From positions 1,169,501-1,233,500 of the forward strand of contig JACVVK020000165.1 of assembly GCA_018292915.2 (NCBI GenBank): a stretch of DNA of 64,000 nt. Direction: 5' to 3'. Numbering within the stretch: the stretch's first letter is position 1; every line of letters begins with the position of its first letter. Below are positions 39,618 through 50,900 of the stretch, piece after piece. Both the position numbers and the translations under genes were made by a program. The notes under the pieces were generated by a model, which ran no database searches, was not told where the DNA came from, and was given only the letters and a program-made list of their open reading frames with translations. This DNA comes from Batillaria attramentaria. Lineage: Eukaryota > Mollusca > Gastropoda > Batillariidae.

Positions 39618-39738
39618 TTTTTCAAGGGGGAAATCTACAGAAAGGTTTTCCCGTTCCTGGTGTTCGCTTCTGACAGCAATTCGGCGCTGCACACCATTGC
39701 ACGCCCGATTTTTTACGTGGTTTCTGGCTTTCTGCCAT
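39618..39738 (-). pseudogene. THAP zinc-finger first exon, right arm, broken
   Basis: Minus-strand ATG at 39738 (MAESQKPRKKSG) then WCAAPNCCQKR and KPFCRFP, again a THAP N-terminus. It is paralogous to the left-arm exon (MAESGK...CSAPNC). A TGA follows FPP because of one extra C in a CCCCC run; a GTAGGT donor lies just beyond. Confidence 0.6.
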
Positions 39739-39806
39739 ACTGCCATTACTGCGTAGATCTGCGGGATGCGCGCTAATGCGCGCAGACAACTCTTACGCGT
39801 TGTCCC

Positions 39807-40555
39807 TCAAAGGGAGGTAAGTGAACTATCTTTATGTTTCCAAGATCTTTGCATTATGCTTCTGAGTGTGAGTCAGTGGCAAAAACGAAACCCACTGAAA
39901 TTCCCGCTTTCCACATGTCAAGTTGTAGAGATCGCGAAAAGATACTGCATTTCGATGCAAAATAATTTCTAGACCATCCCAGAACATGCTGGTGCAGTAA
40001 CGTCAGTAGATTACGTCACCTTGGAAAGATATCGAACCTTCCAGTAAGTTGAGAAATGTTCTAGATCTGACCTGTTCAGTACGTAAGCAGCCCTGCACAG
40101 CGTTCTGGGTTCTTCTTCTTTCATGAATTTGTTCTCCGTGCATATTCTGTTCATAAAGTATTGGAGTTGTATTCTGTTGTATCCCGTGTCTTCTCTGCGA
40201 TTGCACGAAGATGGCGACATAGTAGAAGTAAAATACACCACCGACGTCTCCAAACAGAGGAATTCGGAAAGAAAGTGGCGAGACACCCCCAAGAAAAAAC
40301 AGCATCACGTCAATCAAACATGACGCACTTACTTTACGTCAGTGCGCGTGCGTCTCTTCTTCGATGTTTGTGAGGCGTGTGGCTTGTAGAGGAAATGTGC
40401 TGTGAGTACAAATTTTCGGGTCAACTGACGATAACGGCTGCAGTGAATTTTTCTAATTTTTTTGTATATTTTTTATGGCACCCCAGGCTCATTATCTATG
40501 TATAGTAGGAGCGATTTTGAGATCTAAAGTGTGTTCACCAGCACTTTCATCAGGT
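39807..40555. other. Unassigned part of the 3.65-kb insertion
   Basis: Minus-strand frames of 93-104 codons (40317-40003) overlap each other in two frames with no recognisable domain. Confidence 0.35.
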
Positions 40556-41130
40556 ACGGCTTACGCCAAAAGTATAAAAGCGACAACCTCCAAAATTCAC
40601 TTAGTTAAGAGTCCGTATTCATGCTATCTATGTCCAAAAAATGGAGTGGTTTAGGTAAATATTACGCCTTTAAACGCCAGAAAGCCACTTTTTCTGAAAA
40701 GGGCGATAACTCGCAAATCATGTGTGCAATCGTACCTGGATCGGGCCTTCTATTCAACAATCTTGATTCATTTAGAAACCCCAAATTTGAAATCGATCGG
40801 TTCAGTATTTTCGGAGAAATAGGCATCTGAACTGGGTTCACATGCAATGTCAACTCAGGCTCGGTTTACATGAAAACTATAAGAGCGACCATTTTCTAGT
40901 AGTGACTCTGTTCAGAGTCCGTATTCAAGCTATCTACTGCCAAAAAATTGAGTGATTTAAATAAATATTACGCCTGTACACGAAAGACAACCAACTTGTC
41001 TCAAAAGGGCGATAACTCCCAAATCACTTAAGCAATCATCACACGCTTGAATCGTCTAATGTAACATTTTGATATATTTGGATACCCCAAATTTGAAGCC
41101 ATTCGGTTGGGTATTTTCGAAGAATCGGGC
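40556..41130. repeat. Two diverged tandem units of about 306 bp
   Basis: Units start at 40556 and 40862, sharing GAGTCCGTATTC, AAATATTACGCCT, AAAAGGGCGATAACTC and CCCCAAATTTGAA. A third, reversed copy lies at 60800-60990. No frame is preserved between units, so it looks non-coding. Confidence 0.75.
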
Positions 41131-41134
41131 CCGG

Positions 41135-41400
41135 ACACAATTCACACACACACACACACACACACACATCCACACAGACGGCACTCACTGAGGAGGAGAA
41201 GTGCGTTCGGAGCACTGTACATGCCAGCATCGATGACGTACGTTTTCTTACGTCATTGTCAGAGTTACACTTGCATAATCGTCTCTGCGGGAGATCGGCA
41301 GTGACGTGCGTTTGTACCACAGATGCCTGCCCATGAACGTGGAAAATTTAGCCCGTCCTATGATGTTGTTTCCATTACTATGGAAACAACATAACAAGCA
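41135..41400 (-). repeat. Dispersed repeat R1, reverse copy
   Basis: Reverse complement of 27240-27540 and 60490-60790: a (CA)n, GACGGCACTCACTGAGGAGG, CTGCGGGAGATC, and a terminal near-palindrome TTGTTTCCATTACTATGGAAACAA at 41367. Possibly the end of an unclassified DNA element. Confidence 0.7.
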
Positions 41401-41982
41401 TAGTGCCGGTTGTTTTCAAAAACTTTGCTTTGACAGCAAATCACAAAGTCGGTACTGGTGTGGTCACGTGTTTCTGTCCACGAACCATCTTCCTATCAAC
41501 CTAGTCTGTTTCCACGGACCATCTTTCAATCATTCGTTATTTGCCAGTTTGTTTTTACCCTGTGATTGACGTCTGTGTCAGTTTCCTACTCATCTATCAC
41601 TGTAAGATAATGTAGCTTTAATTTGACTAAAGTATTGTCTACAGTATTTGGTTCTAACAGGCTTATAGCATCTCAATATTGTTATACTGCTGTTTCACAA
41701 CTTTATTCAACATGTCCATGATATCTGATGTTTTAACAGTCAGTGGCATTGTCACTAGGTATGACATCAGTTGCTGCTGATGACGATGAAGCTGCTGTTG
41801 ATGACGATGATGAAGATGAGGATGATGGATGCCGTAACGGACATTCTATTCACTAACTGTATGGGTCAATATTTGATTCAGCACTGTAAGTACAGGAAAT
41901 ACTGACGGTAGGAAGCCGTAACTCCGGAGATTTTCTCCCTTGGTATGTACACGGTGTCTAAGGAGGATCCGTTACAAGTTGA

Positions 41983-41985
<3 letters not shown>
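41400..41985. other. Intergenic duplicated DNA downstream of gene C
   Basis: Block C match of 13520-14100, including the GATGACGATGA tract. No gene supported. Confidence 0.5.

Positions 41986-41989
<4 letters not shown>

Positions 41990-42060
<71 letters not shown>
41990..42060. repeat. (AC)n microsatellite downstream of gene C
   Basis: Shorter allele-like paralogue of 14118-14235. Confidence 0.97.
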
Positions 42061-42063
<3 letters not shown>

Positions 42064-42559
42064 TAGAGAGAGCGGATAGAGTGGTCACGTAATAGAAAGC
42101 GGGCTGTACAAACTCCTTTGAAGTTATAGAAAGTAATACTGTCAGTACGATCTTTGGTTCACTCTGCACGAATCACGTCATTACATTACGTTTTTCTAGA
42201 GTGACGTCACAAATTGGAGGTCGCTTGAGAATAACGTCACAAAAAGTAACACATGTTGGTAACACAGGCCTGGTGTAAATATTATTTGACACTCAGATCT
42301 CCATCAGCGGAGCGTCAACTACACCATGTTTACCTTTCTCAACGTCACTATGACGTCACGACGAGGATCGTTAGAATGGCGAAACCGGCGCGGATGTACA
42401 GCGCGTCACGAGGGGGGTCAGACTAGAGCAGAATACAAAGGGAATGTTGTGAGGAACTACGACAACGACAACTTTAACGGTCAAAACGGTCGGGAGGGAA
42501 ACGGGAAAGGGTGGAGCGGGGAGGGGAGGGAGGGAGGGATTAAGCGTGTTTGGGTTGTG

Positions 42560-42595
<36 letters not shown>

Positions 42596-43874
42596 GACTA
42601 GTGACAGGGCTGGAGGGATTAAGTAAGAATACCAACATGTACAACGAGTGATGTAGAGCGGGACATGGATCTCAGTCTGTCTGTAGCATGTATAGCATCA
42701 ACAGCCCCCCATTCCCCCACGACAACAACGACTCGTCTCTCGAGCCCTGTCACAACACACCTGTCTGTCACCATGATCGTGTCCTTCATGGTGACAGCCA
42801 GGTCCCTGATAGCAGCTTCATCATCACGTGACGTCACCACCTGTACGGGCAGGCCGCGCGCACGGAGTCTGCTGACCACAGGTAGGTTGTCACGTGGTTC
42901 ACGACACAGGATGACGGTGTCCCGGTACTGCGGGTCATGACCTGGTGACACGACAACCACAACAACGGCTTATACACATCGTCTGCTGGTAGTGGTGGTG
43001 GTGGTGTAGTTGTGGTAGTCGTAGTCGTGTCAACCGACCTAACGCTAGTGAGTGTGTGAGCGATGACGTCATGCAAACAACAAACGGTTATCTGTGTGGA
43101 AAGTGAGTGAGCGAGAGAAAATCGAGCAAGAGAGCGATAGAGTGAGTGAGTGAATGAATGAACGAATGAAAGGGAACGAGCGAGCAGGACAGATCTAAAC
43201 TCGGTGAGTGAGTGAGTGAGTGCGTGAATGAACGAGTGAGTGAGTGGTACACGTGACACATACCCGACTGACCCACCCGCAGCTCCACCAGTAAGTTGAC
43301 GATGTTGTCCGCACAACGTTCACAGTCCTCTGGCCGGCGCTCTGTGTGACCAGGTAATGGTGTGTAACCAGACTCCAGTGTCCGTGTCCCGTGCTGTAAC
43401 CTCCTGACCTCGGGGCCGTCTGTCGGGGCGGGGGTGGCGCTGCTGCTGTACCCCAGGACGTTCTTACCATCAATATCAGCTGACTTCTGTATTTCTTGGA
43501 CAACTGCGGGAGGACAGCGAAGTGGGCGGGTGAGGGTTTCCACAGAAACACACGGTGGTACCCGGACACGGTCCACTGCCGCTGCCCACAGGTGTAGGGA
43601 GGGAACACGGTTTGACAGGAGAGTGACGAACTCGGAGAACCTGCCGCTAGTGTTGTACCCGCCACTGTTACAGAGAATGGAGAGGGAGACAGTCAGTCAG
43701 GGTGTTGGCAGTGACGTCATACTTGTCGGTTTTAGGTGGCTGTTAATGACGTTATTTTTGGCTTTGCTCTGTCCTTGGTCATGTGTGACGTCATAACAGT
43801 ATTTGTCGTCATCAGTAGGTAAACATCTTCTCTCTCCCGCTCTGTATGGATGCGTGCATGCGTGTGAGCGTGCG

Positions 43875-43879
<5 letters not shown>

Positions 43880-43939
<60 letters not shown>
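43880..43939. repeat. (TG)n microsatellite, intron 4 of copy C
   Basis: Run with one TTTG break. Confidence 0.97.
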
Positions 43940-43942
<3 letters not shown>

Positions 43943-44394
43943 CTCATCACAGTGCAACTCACATGCCACAAAATGCCTCATCGGCGATGATGTAAAGTTC
44001 TCCATTATTCGCGGCTGCCGTCAGTGCGTTGACAGCGGTCTCCACGCCTGTCTTGTTGTTAAAGTTGTACATATGGCGGTGGACGCGTGGGGCGGCTGCT
44101 GGTGTTACTGTTGGACCACCCCCCGGGGCGGCTGCTGGTGTTGCTGTTGGACCACCCCCCGAGGCGTGCAGCAGCTGTTGCTCCATAAGTATGATGACGG
44201 CACGACTCTCATCGTGTGAACTCAACAAGTGAACGTCCTTTCCCCGCTGCCACCACTGCATGCCCTTTAGTGTCAGCACGACCGTTTTTTCCGGTGCCTG
44301 TGTGGAAGGAGGGAGGTTTACGTACCACAACATTCCGTTTTTACAGCGGTTTAATTTTACAGTTTCCACATAGTACTTGATATTAATACATGTA

Positions 44395-44499
44395 CTACCA
44401 TTACTACTACTACAACAACTACAACGTCCACTACAACAACAACAACTACTACTACAACTGCTACTGTTACAACTAATTACTTCTACTACTGTGTACCGA

Positions 44500-44532
<33 letters not shown>

Positions 44533-44627
44533 AATATCTCCTACAACTACTCCTGCTACACCACCAGTACCACAACAACTACTACCACTACAACTAACTA
44601 CTTCTACTACGGTTTACCAACACCACT

Positions 44628-44659
<32 letters not shown>

Positions 44660-46893
44660 CCCGACTAACTACTTCCCTTACAGTGTACCTCCACCACTAC
44701 TATTACTACTACAACATCTACAGTGAGCCACCACCACCACCACCACCACCATCCCTACTACAACTACTATCACCAGTACTACAACTATTACTACTACTAC
44801 AGCTACCACTACTACTACAACTACTTCTTCTACAGTGTACCACTACCACCACCACTACTACAACTACTATCACCAGTACTACAACTATTACTACTACTAC
44901 ACCTACCACTACTACTACTACTACAACTACCTCTTCTACAGTGTACCATCACCACCACTACTACAACTACTATCACCAGTACTACAACTATTACTACTAC
45001 TACATATACTACTACTACTTCTTCTACAACCACTTCTTCTACAGTGTACCACCATCACCACCACTACTACAACTACTATCACCAGTACTACAACTATTAC
45101 TACTACTACAGCTACCACTACTACTACTAATGCTACAACTACTTCTTCTACAGTGTACCATCACCACCACTACTACAACTACTATCACCAGTACTACAAC
45201 TATTACTACTACTACGTATACTACTACTACTACATCTACAACTACTTCTTCTACAGTGTACCACCACCACCACCACTACTACAACTACTATCACCAGTAC
45301 TACAACTATTACTACTACTACAGCTACCACTACTACTACTACTACAACTACTTCTTCTACAGTGTACCACCACCACCACCACCACCACTGCTACAACTAC
45401 TATCACCAGTACTACAACTATCACTACTACTACAGCTACTACTACTACTACTATTACTACAACTACTTCTTCTACAGTGTACCACCACCACCACCACCAC
45501 TGCTGCAACTACTATCACCAGTACTACAACTATTACTACTACTACAGCTACCACTACTACTACTACTACAATGTACCACCACCACCACTGCTACAACTAC
45601 TATCAACAGTACTACAAGTATTACTACTACTACATATACTACTACTACTTCTTCTACAACCACTTCTTCTACAGTGTACTACCACCACTGCCACAACTAC
45701 TATCACCAGTACTACAACTATCACTACTACTACAGCTACCACTAGTACTACTACTATAACCACTTCTTCTACAGTGTACCACCACCACCACCACTGCTAC
45801 AACTACTATCACCAGTAATACAACTATTACTACTACTACAGCTACTACTACTACAGCTACCACTACTACTTCTACTACAATGTACCACCACCTCCACCAC
45901 CACAACTACAATCACCAGTACTACAACTATTACTACTACTACAGCTACCACTACCACTACTACTACAACTACTTCTTCTACAGTGTACCACCACCACCAC
46001 AACTACTATCATCAGTACTACAACTATTACTACTACTACAGCTACCACTACTACTACTACAACTACTTTTTCTACAGTGTACCACCACCATCACCACTGC
46101 TACAACTACTATCACCAGTACTACAACTATTACTACTACTACATATACTACTACTACTTCTTCTACAACCACTTCTTCTACAGTGTACTACCACCACTGC
46201 CACAACTACTATCACCAGTACTACAACTATTACTACTACTACATATACTACTACTACTTCTTCTACAACCACTTCTTCTACAGTGTACCACCACCACCAC
46301 TACTACAACTACTATCACCAGTACTACAACTATTACTACTACTACATATACTACTACTACTTCTTCTACAACCACTTCTTCTACAGTGTACCACCACCAC
46401 CACCACTGCTACAACTACTATCACCAGTACTACAACTATCACTACTACTACAGCTACCACTAGTACTACTACTACAACTACTTCTTCTACAGTGTACCAC
46501 CACCACCACCACTGCTACAACTACTATCACCAGTACTACAACTATTACTACTACTACAGCTACCACTACTACTTCTACTACAATGTACCACCACCTCCAC
46601 CACAACTACAATCACCAGTACTACAACTATTACTACTACCACAGATACCACTACTACAGCTACCTCTACTACTTCTACTACAGTGTACCACCACCACCAC
46701 CACCACTACTACAACTACTATCACCAGTACTACAACTATTACTACCACTACAGCTACCACTACTACTTCTATAACAACTACTACGTCTACAGTGTACCAC
46801 CACCACCACTACTACAACTGCCACCACCATTAATGCTACTACTGCTACTACCTCTGCTACTACTACTACTACTACTTCTACTACTACCTCAGT
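44395..46893. repeat. 106-bp minisatellite array, intron 3 of copy C
   Basis: Same unit as in copy B but shorter and less regular, with unit lengths of roughly 94 to 112 bp. Its right edge abuts a perfect 28-bp palindrome at 46904 that marks an insertion absent from copies A and B. Confidence 0.9.
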
Positions 46894-46903
46894 TTCTCTT
46901 TTT

Positions 46904-46931
46904 AAGTTGTTTCTCTATAGAGAAACAACTT
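46904..46931. other. Perfect 28-bp palindrome at the insertion edge
   Basis: AAGTTGTTTCTCTA followed by its exact complement TAGAGAAACAACTT. It could form a cruciform or hairpin; it may be a terminal hairpin of the inserted element. Confidence 0.9.
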
Positions 46932-47108
46932 TATGAGACGGGGCAGATTTTGCTACGCGCAGCAGCAAGTTTCAGTGATACAAAACAAGACTGTGACGTT
47001 TCTCCACACAATACTTACTTTCACGCACACAGTGACGTAACGAAATCTGCGTCATAGACACCTTACGTGCACACTATGCTGTTGCGTTCTTTTTGGCGGG
47101 AGTTGTGA

Positions 47109-47147
<39 letters not shown>

Positions 47148-47685
47148 ACGGATGTAATGATGGCTATCTCCTAAACCACCTCGTTGGAGGCCTTTTTACT
47201 TTGAGATAAAATGGGAATCCACCTTCTCCAGACCTACCTTTCACGATTTTTAGCCTACTGCATTTTCAGAAGAGTTATCGCCGATTTTAAAAAATCGGTC
47301 ATGTTACGAATTTTTTCGAAAAAAATGTTCAAATGGCTTCATTTTCTGAAATTGGGAAGATCATCCAATTATACTGCCTGTTTTCGTAGCACAGCTCCGT
47401 AGCTCTGACAGGTTTTGTGTAAGAAAAATATTTCCGAGGTAGGGGTGGTTTGCATATAAGGCCAAATATCTATGAAAAGACTCCTTCAAATTACTCATCA
47501 TTCCGGTATTTTTGTCAGTTGTGCCAACTGCACATATGACATGAACTACTGCACTATTATAGCTTTAGTATTAAGAATAGCAGAGCTTTTAGATAAACAC
47601 ATTTTTCACGTTTCTGCGAGAAGCGTCGGTCAAAAAAGTTCCAATTTTGCAATTTCGTAAGTACAATCCAAGGCACTTAAGTCCA
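46932..47685. other. Unassigned insert sequence
   Basis: AT-rich with a short (TG)n at 47111-47145 and no convincing frame; the open stretches of about 62 codons lack recognisable domains. Confidence 0.5.
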
Positions 47686-48070
47686 CGTTTCATCAGCTCT
47701 CTAGATCTTCCAGATTTTAAGTAAAAATTAATTCAGTCACGGAAGTCACAAAAGCAACAAGGAAATCACAAGATATGTAAAAGTGTCATCTGTCAGCCGA
47801 GCAGCGTGAGGCTGACGTCAAATGTTTGGTTCACAGACAAAATCTGCAAGTATCGTCACTGCTTCCGACATTTCATCAGCCCTCTAGATCTTCCAGATTT
47901 CATGTGAAAAATAATTCAGTCGGAGAAGTCACAAAGCCAACAGGGAAATCACAAGACATGAACAAGCATCCTCAGACCATCTCAGTGCTAGAGGCTGACG
48001 TCAAAAGTTTACTTCACGGAATTGACGTCATCTCTCTCTCTCTGTATGACGACCTGCCTGAAGCTGACGT
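47686..48070. repeat. Tandem repeat of about 184 bp, two and a half units
   Basis: CATCAGC-CTCTAGATCTTCCAG occurs at 47691 and 47875, and GCTGACGTCAAA-GTTT occurs near 47813, 47995 and 48063. Non-coding. Confidence 0.8.
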
Positions 48071-48128
48071 CAAATGTTTAGTTCACGGAACTACGTCTCT
48101 CTCTCTCTCTCTCTCCCTCTCTCTCTCT

Positions 48129-48305
48129 GGGGAGCCAGGGTGGCCGAATGGTAGAGCGTTAGACTTTCAATGCTTGGGCCGAGAGTTCGAATCCCGGCCG
48201 CTGGGGCCAAATATTTGTGCTGGCCTTTTTCTCGTTGCCCCGTCTTTGATATCACCCTTATGTGGGGGAAAAGGACGTTAAACTCCTAAACACCCACCCA
48301 CCCAC
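48129..48305 (+). mobile_element. Short tRNA-derived SINE inserted in a (CT)n tract
   Basis: Full member of the GGACGTTAAAC-tailed family with GAGTTCGAATCCCGG as the B-box region. (CT)n lies on both sides. It sits inside the 1.6-kb insertion of copy C intron 3. Confidence 0.88.
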
Positions 48306-48787
48306 CCTCTCTCTCTCTCTCTCCCTTCTTCCCCCACCCGGCCCCACCCCCAGTCACGTGGCTAATCGGTCGAGGTCGTAGAGGATCTAGTGTCATTGGT
48401 AGAACTTGGAGAGGGGAGAACCGGCAACAATAACAACAAAACAGACAAAATCAAATGAAGTTTGGAGAAACAACTTTGTAGGACGGGGCCGTTCCTCCTT
48501 GTTGTAATTATGAAAATGTTTGTTTCCAACACGTTTAGATGTCGACTCCCAACCCACTCCAGTACCTGGGGGGCCCCACAGTAGCACCAAGTCCTGTTGT
48601 GGCTCGGGTCTGTTGACTAACGCCACCTGATCAGGAAATAAGGTCAACATGGCCATTCTGAGACCCGCGTGGGCGATGGCCTCTCTCTCAGTTCTCAGCT
48701 CCATACAGCGTCTTGGGGTGGTTACAGTCGGAACCTCTATAGAGGTGGCGGGGCCACAGAACCTGAAACAGTGACAGTCGGACATGT

Positions 48788-48790
<3 letters not shown>

Positions 48791-48857
<67 letters not shown>
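48791..48857. repeat. (CA)n microsatellite, intron 2 of copy C
   Basis: Next to the exon 3 acceptor. Confidence 0.97.
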
Positions 48858-48861
<4 letters not shown>

Positions 48862-49029
48862 GCTCGTGCGCGCGCAGACTGACCAGCGCTTGCACAGTTT
48901 ACAGCACATTTCACGAACATTACAGCGACAATGCTTATGTAAACAATGAGAAAGTTATCAATTCAACTGCAACAAATACACATAGAAATTCTAGGAACTA
49001 ATAACACAGTAAGGGGAAAACTTTTTTTT

Positions 49030-49665
49030 TCAATGATAAACGAGAATAATATTGACGAACGTGAACCTTGAACCTTGAGAAATTATTAATTAGTCAGAAA
49101 AGTCTTACACACTTGAACCTTGAATCTTGAGAAATTATTAATTAGTCCGACCTCAGGTGGTAGCGAGTTCCAGATGAATTCACCAGAATAGGAGAGACTA
49201 GACTTGAACAAGTCTAGACGTGGACGTATGACGAAAAGACTATTCTTCGAGGTGCTGTATCGGGTGTCACTGGGCCTGAAGAGTTTTGACAAGTAGGAAG
49301 GGGATTTCCCTTTAAGTACTTTATGCATCATCAGGCATTTGCTGAGGGCCAAATGTTTTCCTAATGGTAGATAGCATCGTGAGCTTTTCATCCGTGGTGA
49401 GAGTGGGGTCGGGAAGGACAAGCTTAATGCCGCGTCGGTACAGGGAATTACTTTTCTAAGATGAAGTTCACCACAACCGTCCCAAATAAGTGACGCATAA
49501 TCTATATTTGGTCGGATGTACTCATTAAAAAAAAAATAGCTTGCGCGTCTGTACATCAACAACAAGAGAGAGAGAAATTGAAATTGAAATAACTTTATTT
49601 GAAAACGGTGGAAGTTTTGGTCTTACAACCAATTTTCAAACTTGCCGTTTTGAAGAACAAACAAC

Positions 49666-49690
<25 letters not shown>
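49030..49690 (-). pseudogene. CR1-like reverse transcriptase 3' relic in intron 2 of copy C
   Basis: The best preserved of the three: about 160 uninterrupted codons with NEYIRPNIDYASLIWDG, then LSYSGEFIWNSLPPEV, the usual C-terminal signature of CR1/L2-group ORF2. It is 5' truncated. The neighbouring segment 49575-49680 is a separate retroposon 3' end with repeated GAAATT units. Confidence 0.75.
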
Positions 49691-49708
<18 letters not shown>

Positions 49709-49939
49709 AAAATAGCTGTCTCCAATCCTTTGAAACTGAAAATCTTTTAATGATCATTTACAGGAAAAGTGCTGTCCACCCACCTAGCGACCAGTCTCTC
49801 ATAGATATCGTTTGTCATGTTTGTGTCCTGGCCGTGGTCTGTCACACTTCGTTCCCACCACTCGGAACTGTCGGCACAATGACAGCGGGCCACAGCGGCA
49901 GCGGTATCTGTTGCTCCCACACATTGACAGAGGTCCTGG

Positions 49940-49941
49940 AG

Positions 49942-50005
<64 letters not shown>
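49940..50005. repeat. (CA)n microsatellite, intron 1 of copy C
   Basis: Next to the exon 2 acceptor. Confidence 0.97.
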
Positions 50006-50007
<2 letters not shown>

Positions 50008-50372
50008 TTCGTGGGTTACCTTTCCTGACTCGTCCCAGCCAACGTGTTACGTGTCTGCATACACCAAGCATCTTGTAGTCCATGACCGCTCTCTACTGTT
50101 AAGATACTTCGCAACTTTGCGGTCTACGTTAGTAACTGACTAAGACAGATGAGAGAGAAACTGCTTACTCAGTAAGTTACTCACGTCTGTATACGTTTCA
50201 AGTGGCACGAAACATGTTTTATCAGAAGAATCACAAATTATAATGGGCTTTCCACTCATTTCCAGACACGACAAAAACCAAACGATCTCTTTTACAACTC
50301 CGACCAGTAACTGCACACGTCACGACCAACGTCATTATGTTCAGGGTTGTGTTCTTTACGTCACTAACTGAC

Positions 50373-50538
50373 GTACGTATTCAATGACTTGGACAAAACC
50401 ATGAGCCTACATCCGCAACGCTCTTGTGGATCTATCGTCTTTGGCAAAGCTATTAACACAGAAACCAAAGATCATGGTACTCCTATGGAATTTGTAACAA
50501 TGCGTGTGCAGAAACTAAGAGAGAGAGAGAGAGAGAAG

Positions 50539-50578
<40 letters not shown>

Positions 50579-50900
50579 TCACCTGCTGGACCTGAGGGTT
50601 TGTGTCAATAGCCTGTACCAGCTGTGCTGTCGTCACGTTGGGTAACATCAGTACGTATTCAATGACTTGGACAAAACCATGAGCCTACATCCGCTACGCT
50701 TTTGTGGATCTATCGTCTTTGGCAAAGCTATTAACACAGAAACCAAAGATCATGGTACTCCTATGGAATTTGTAACAATGCGTGTGCAGAAACTAAGAGA
50801 GAGAGAGAGAGAGAGAGATCACCTGCTGGACCTGGGGGTTTGTGTCAATAGCCTGTACCAGCTGTGCTGTCGTCACGTTGGGTAACATCAGTATCTTCGT
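50373..50900. repeat. 278-bp tandem duplication across the exon 1 / intron 1 border of copy C
   Basis: The segment starting GTACGTATTCAATGACTTGG is present at 50373 and 50651, each followed by the (GA)n tract and the last ~70 bp of exon 1. The junction reads AACATCAGTA/CGTATTC with GTA microhomology. It leaves an extra, unused exon end and donor in intron 1. Confidence 0.9.

Larger units (their letters stand above)
38250..39806. mobile_element. TIR element with a THAP first exon at each end, both facing inward
   Basis: Inverted ends GGGACAACGCG(T)AAGAGTTGTCTG continue through CGCATTAGCGCGCATCC for about 45 bp at over 90 percent match, then stay recognisably similar through a THAP-coding exon at each end. 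The middle holds two (AC)n tracts and a diverged tandem repeat (38480-38600 and 38805-38960). No transposase was found. Confidence 0.7.
37747..41397. mobile_element. 3.65-kb insertion in block C relative to block B
   Basis: Block B reads CTCATAATAACACCAGCATAGTGCC without interruption at 13510. In block C the same sequence is split at 37747 and resumes at 41397 as ATAACAAGCATAGTGCC, giving a short ATAACA-like repeat at both edges. Near each edge there is an inverted ATGTTGTTTCCAT. It encloses the THAP element at 38250 and the repeats at 40556-41400. Confidence 0.65.
46904..48500. mobile_element. 1.6-kb insertion in intron 3 of copy C
   Basis: Copies A and B read CAGTTTCTCTTTTTGT-ATTGTG continuously. 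In C this is split: the left half ends at 46903 and the right half resumes with GTTGTAATTATG at 48501. The insert begins with a perfect palindrome and carries the motif GAGAAACAACTTT-GACGGGGC near both ends in the same orientation (46920 and 48464). It holds a SINE and tandem repeats but no coding sequence I can support. Confidence 0.65.
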
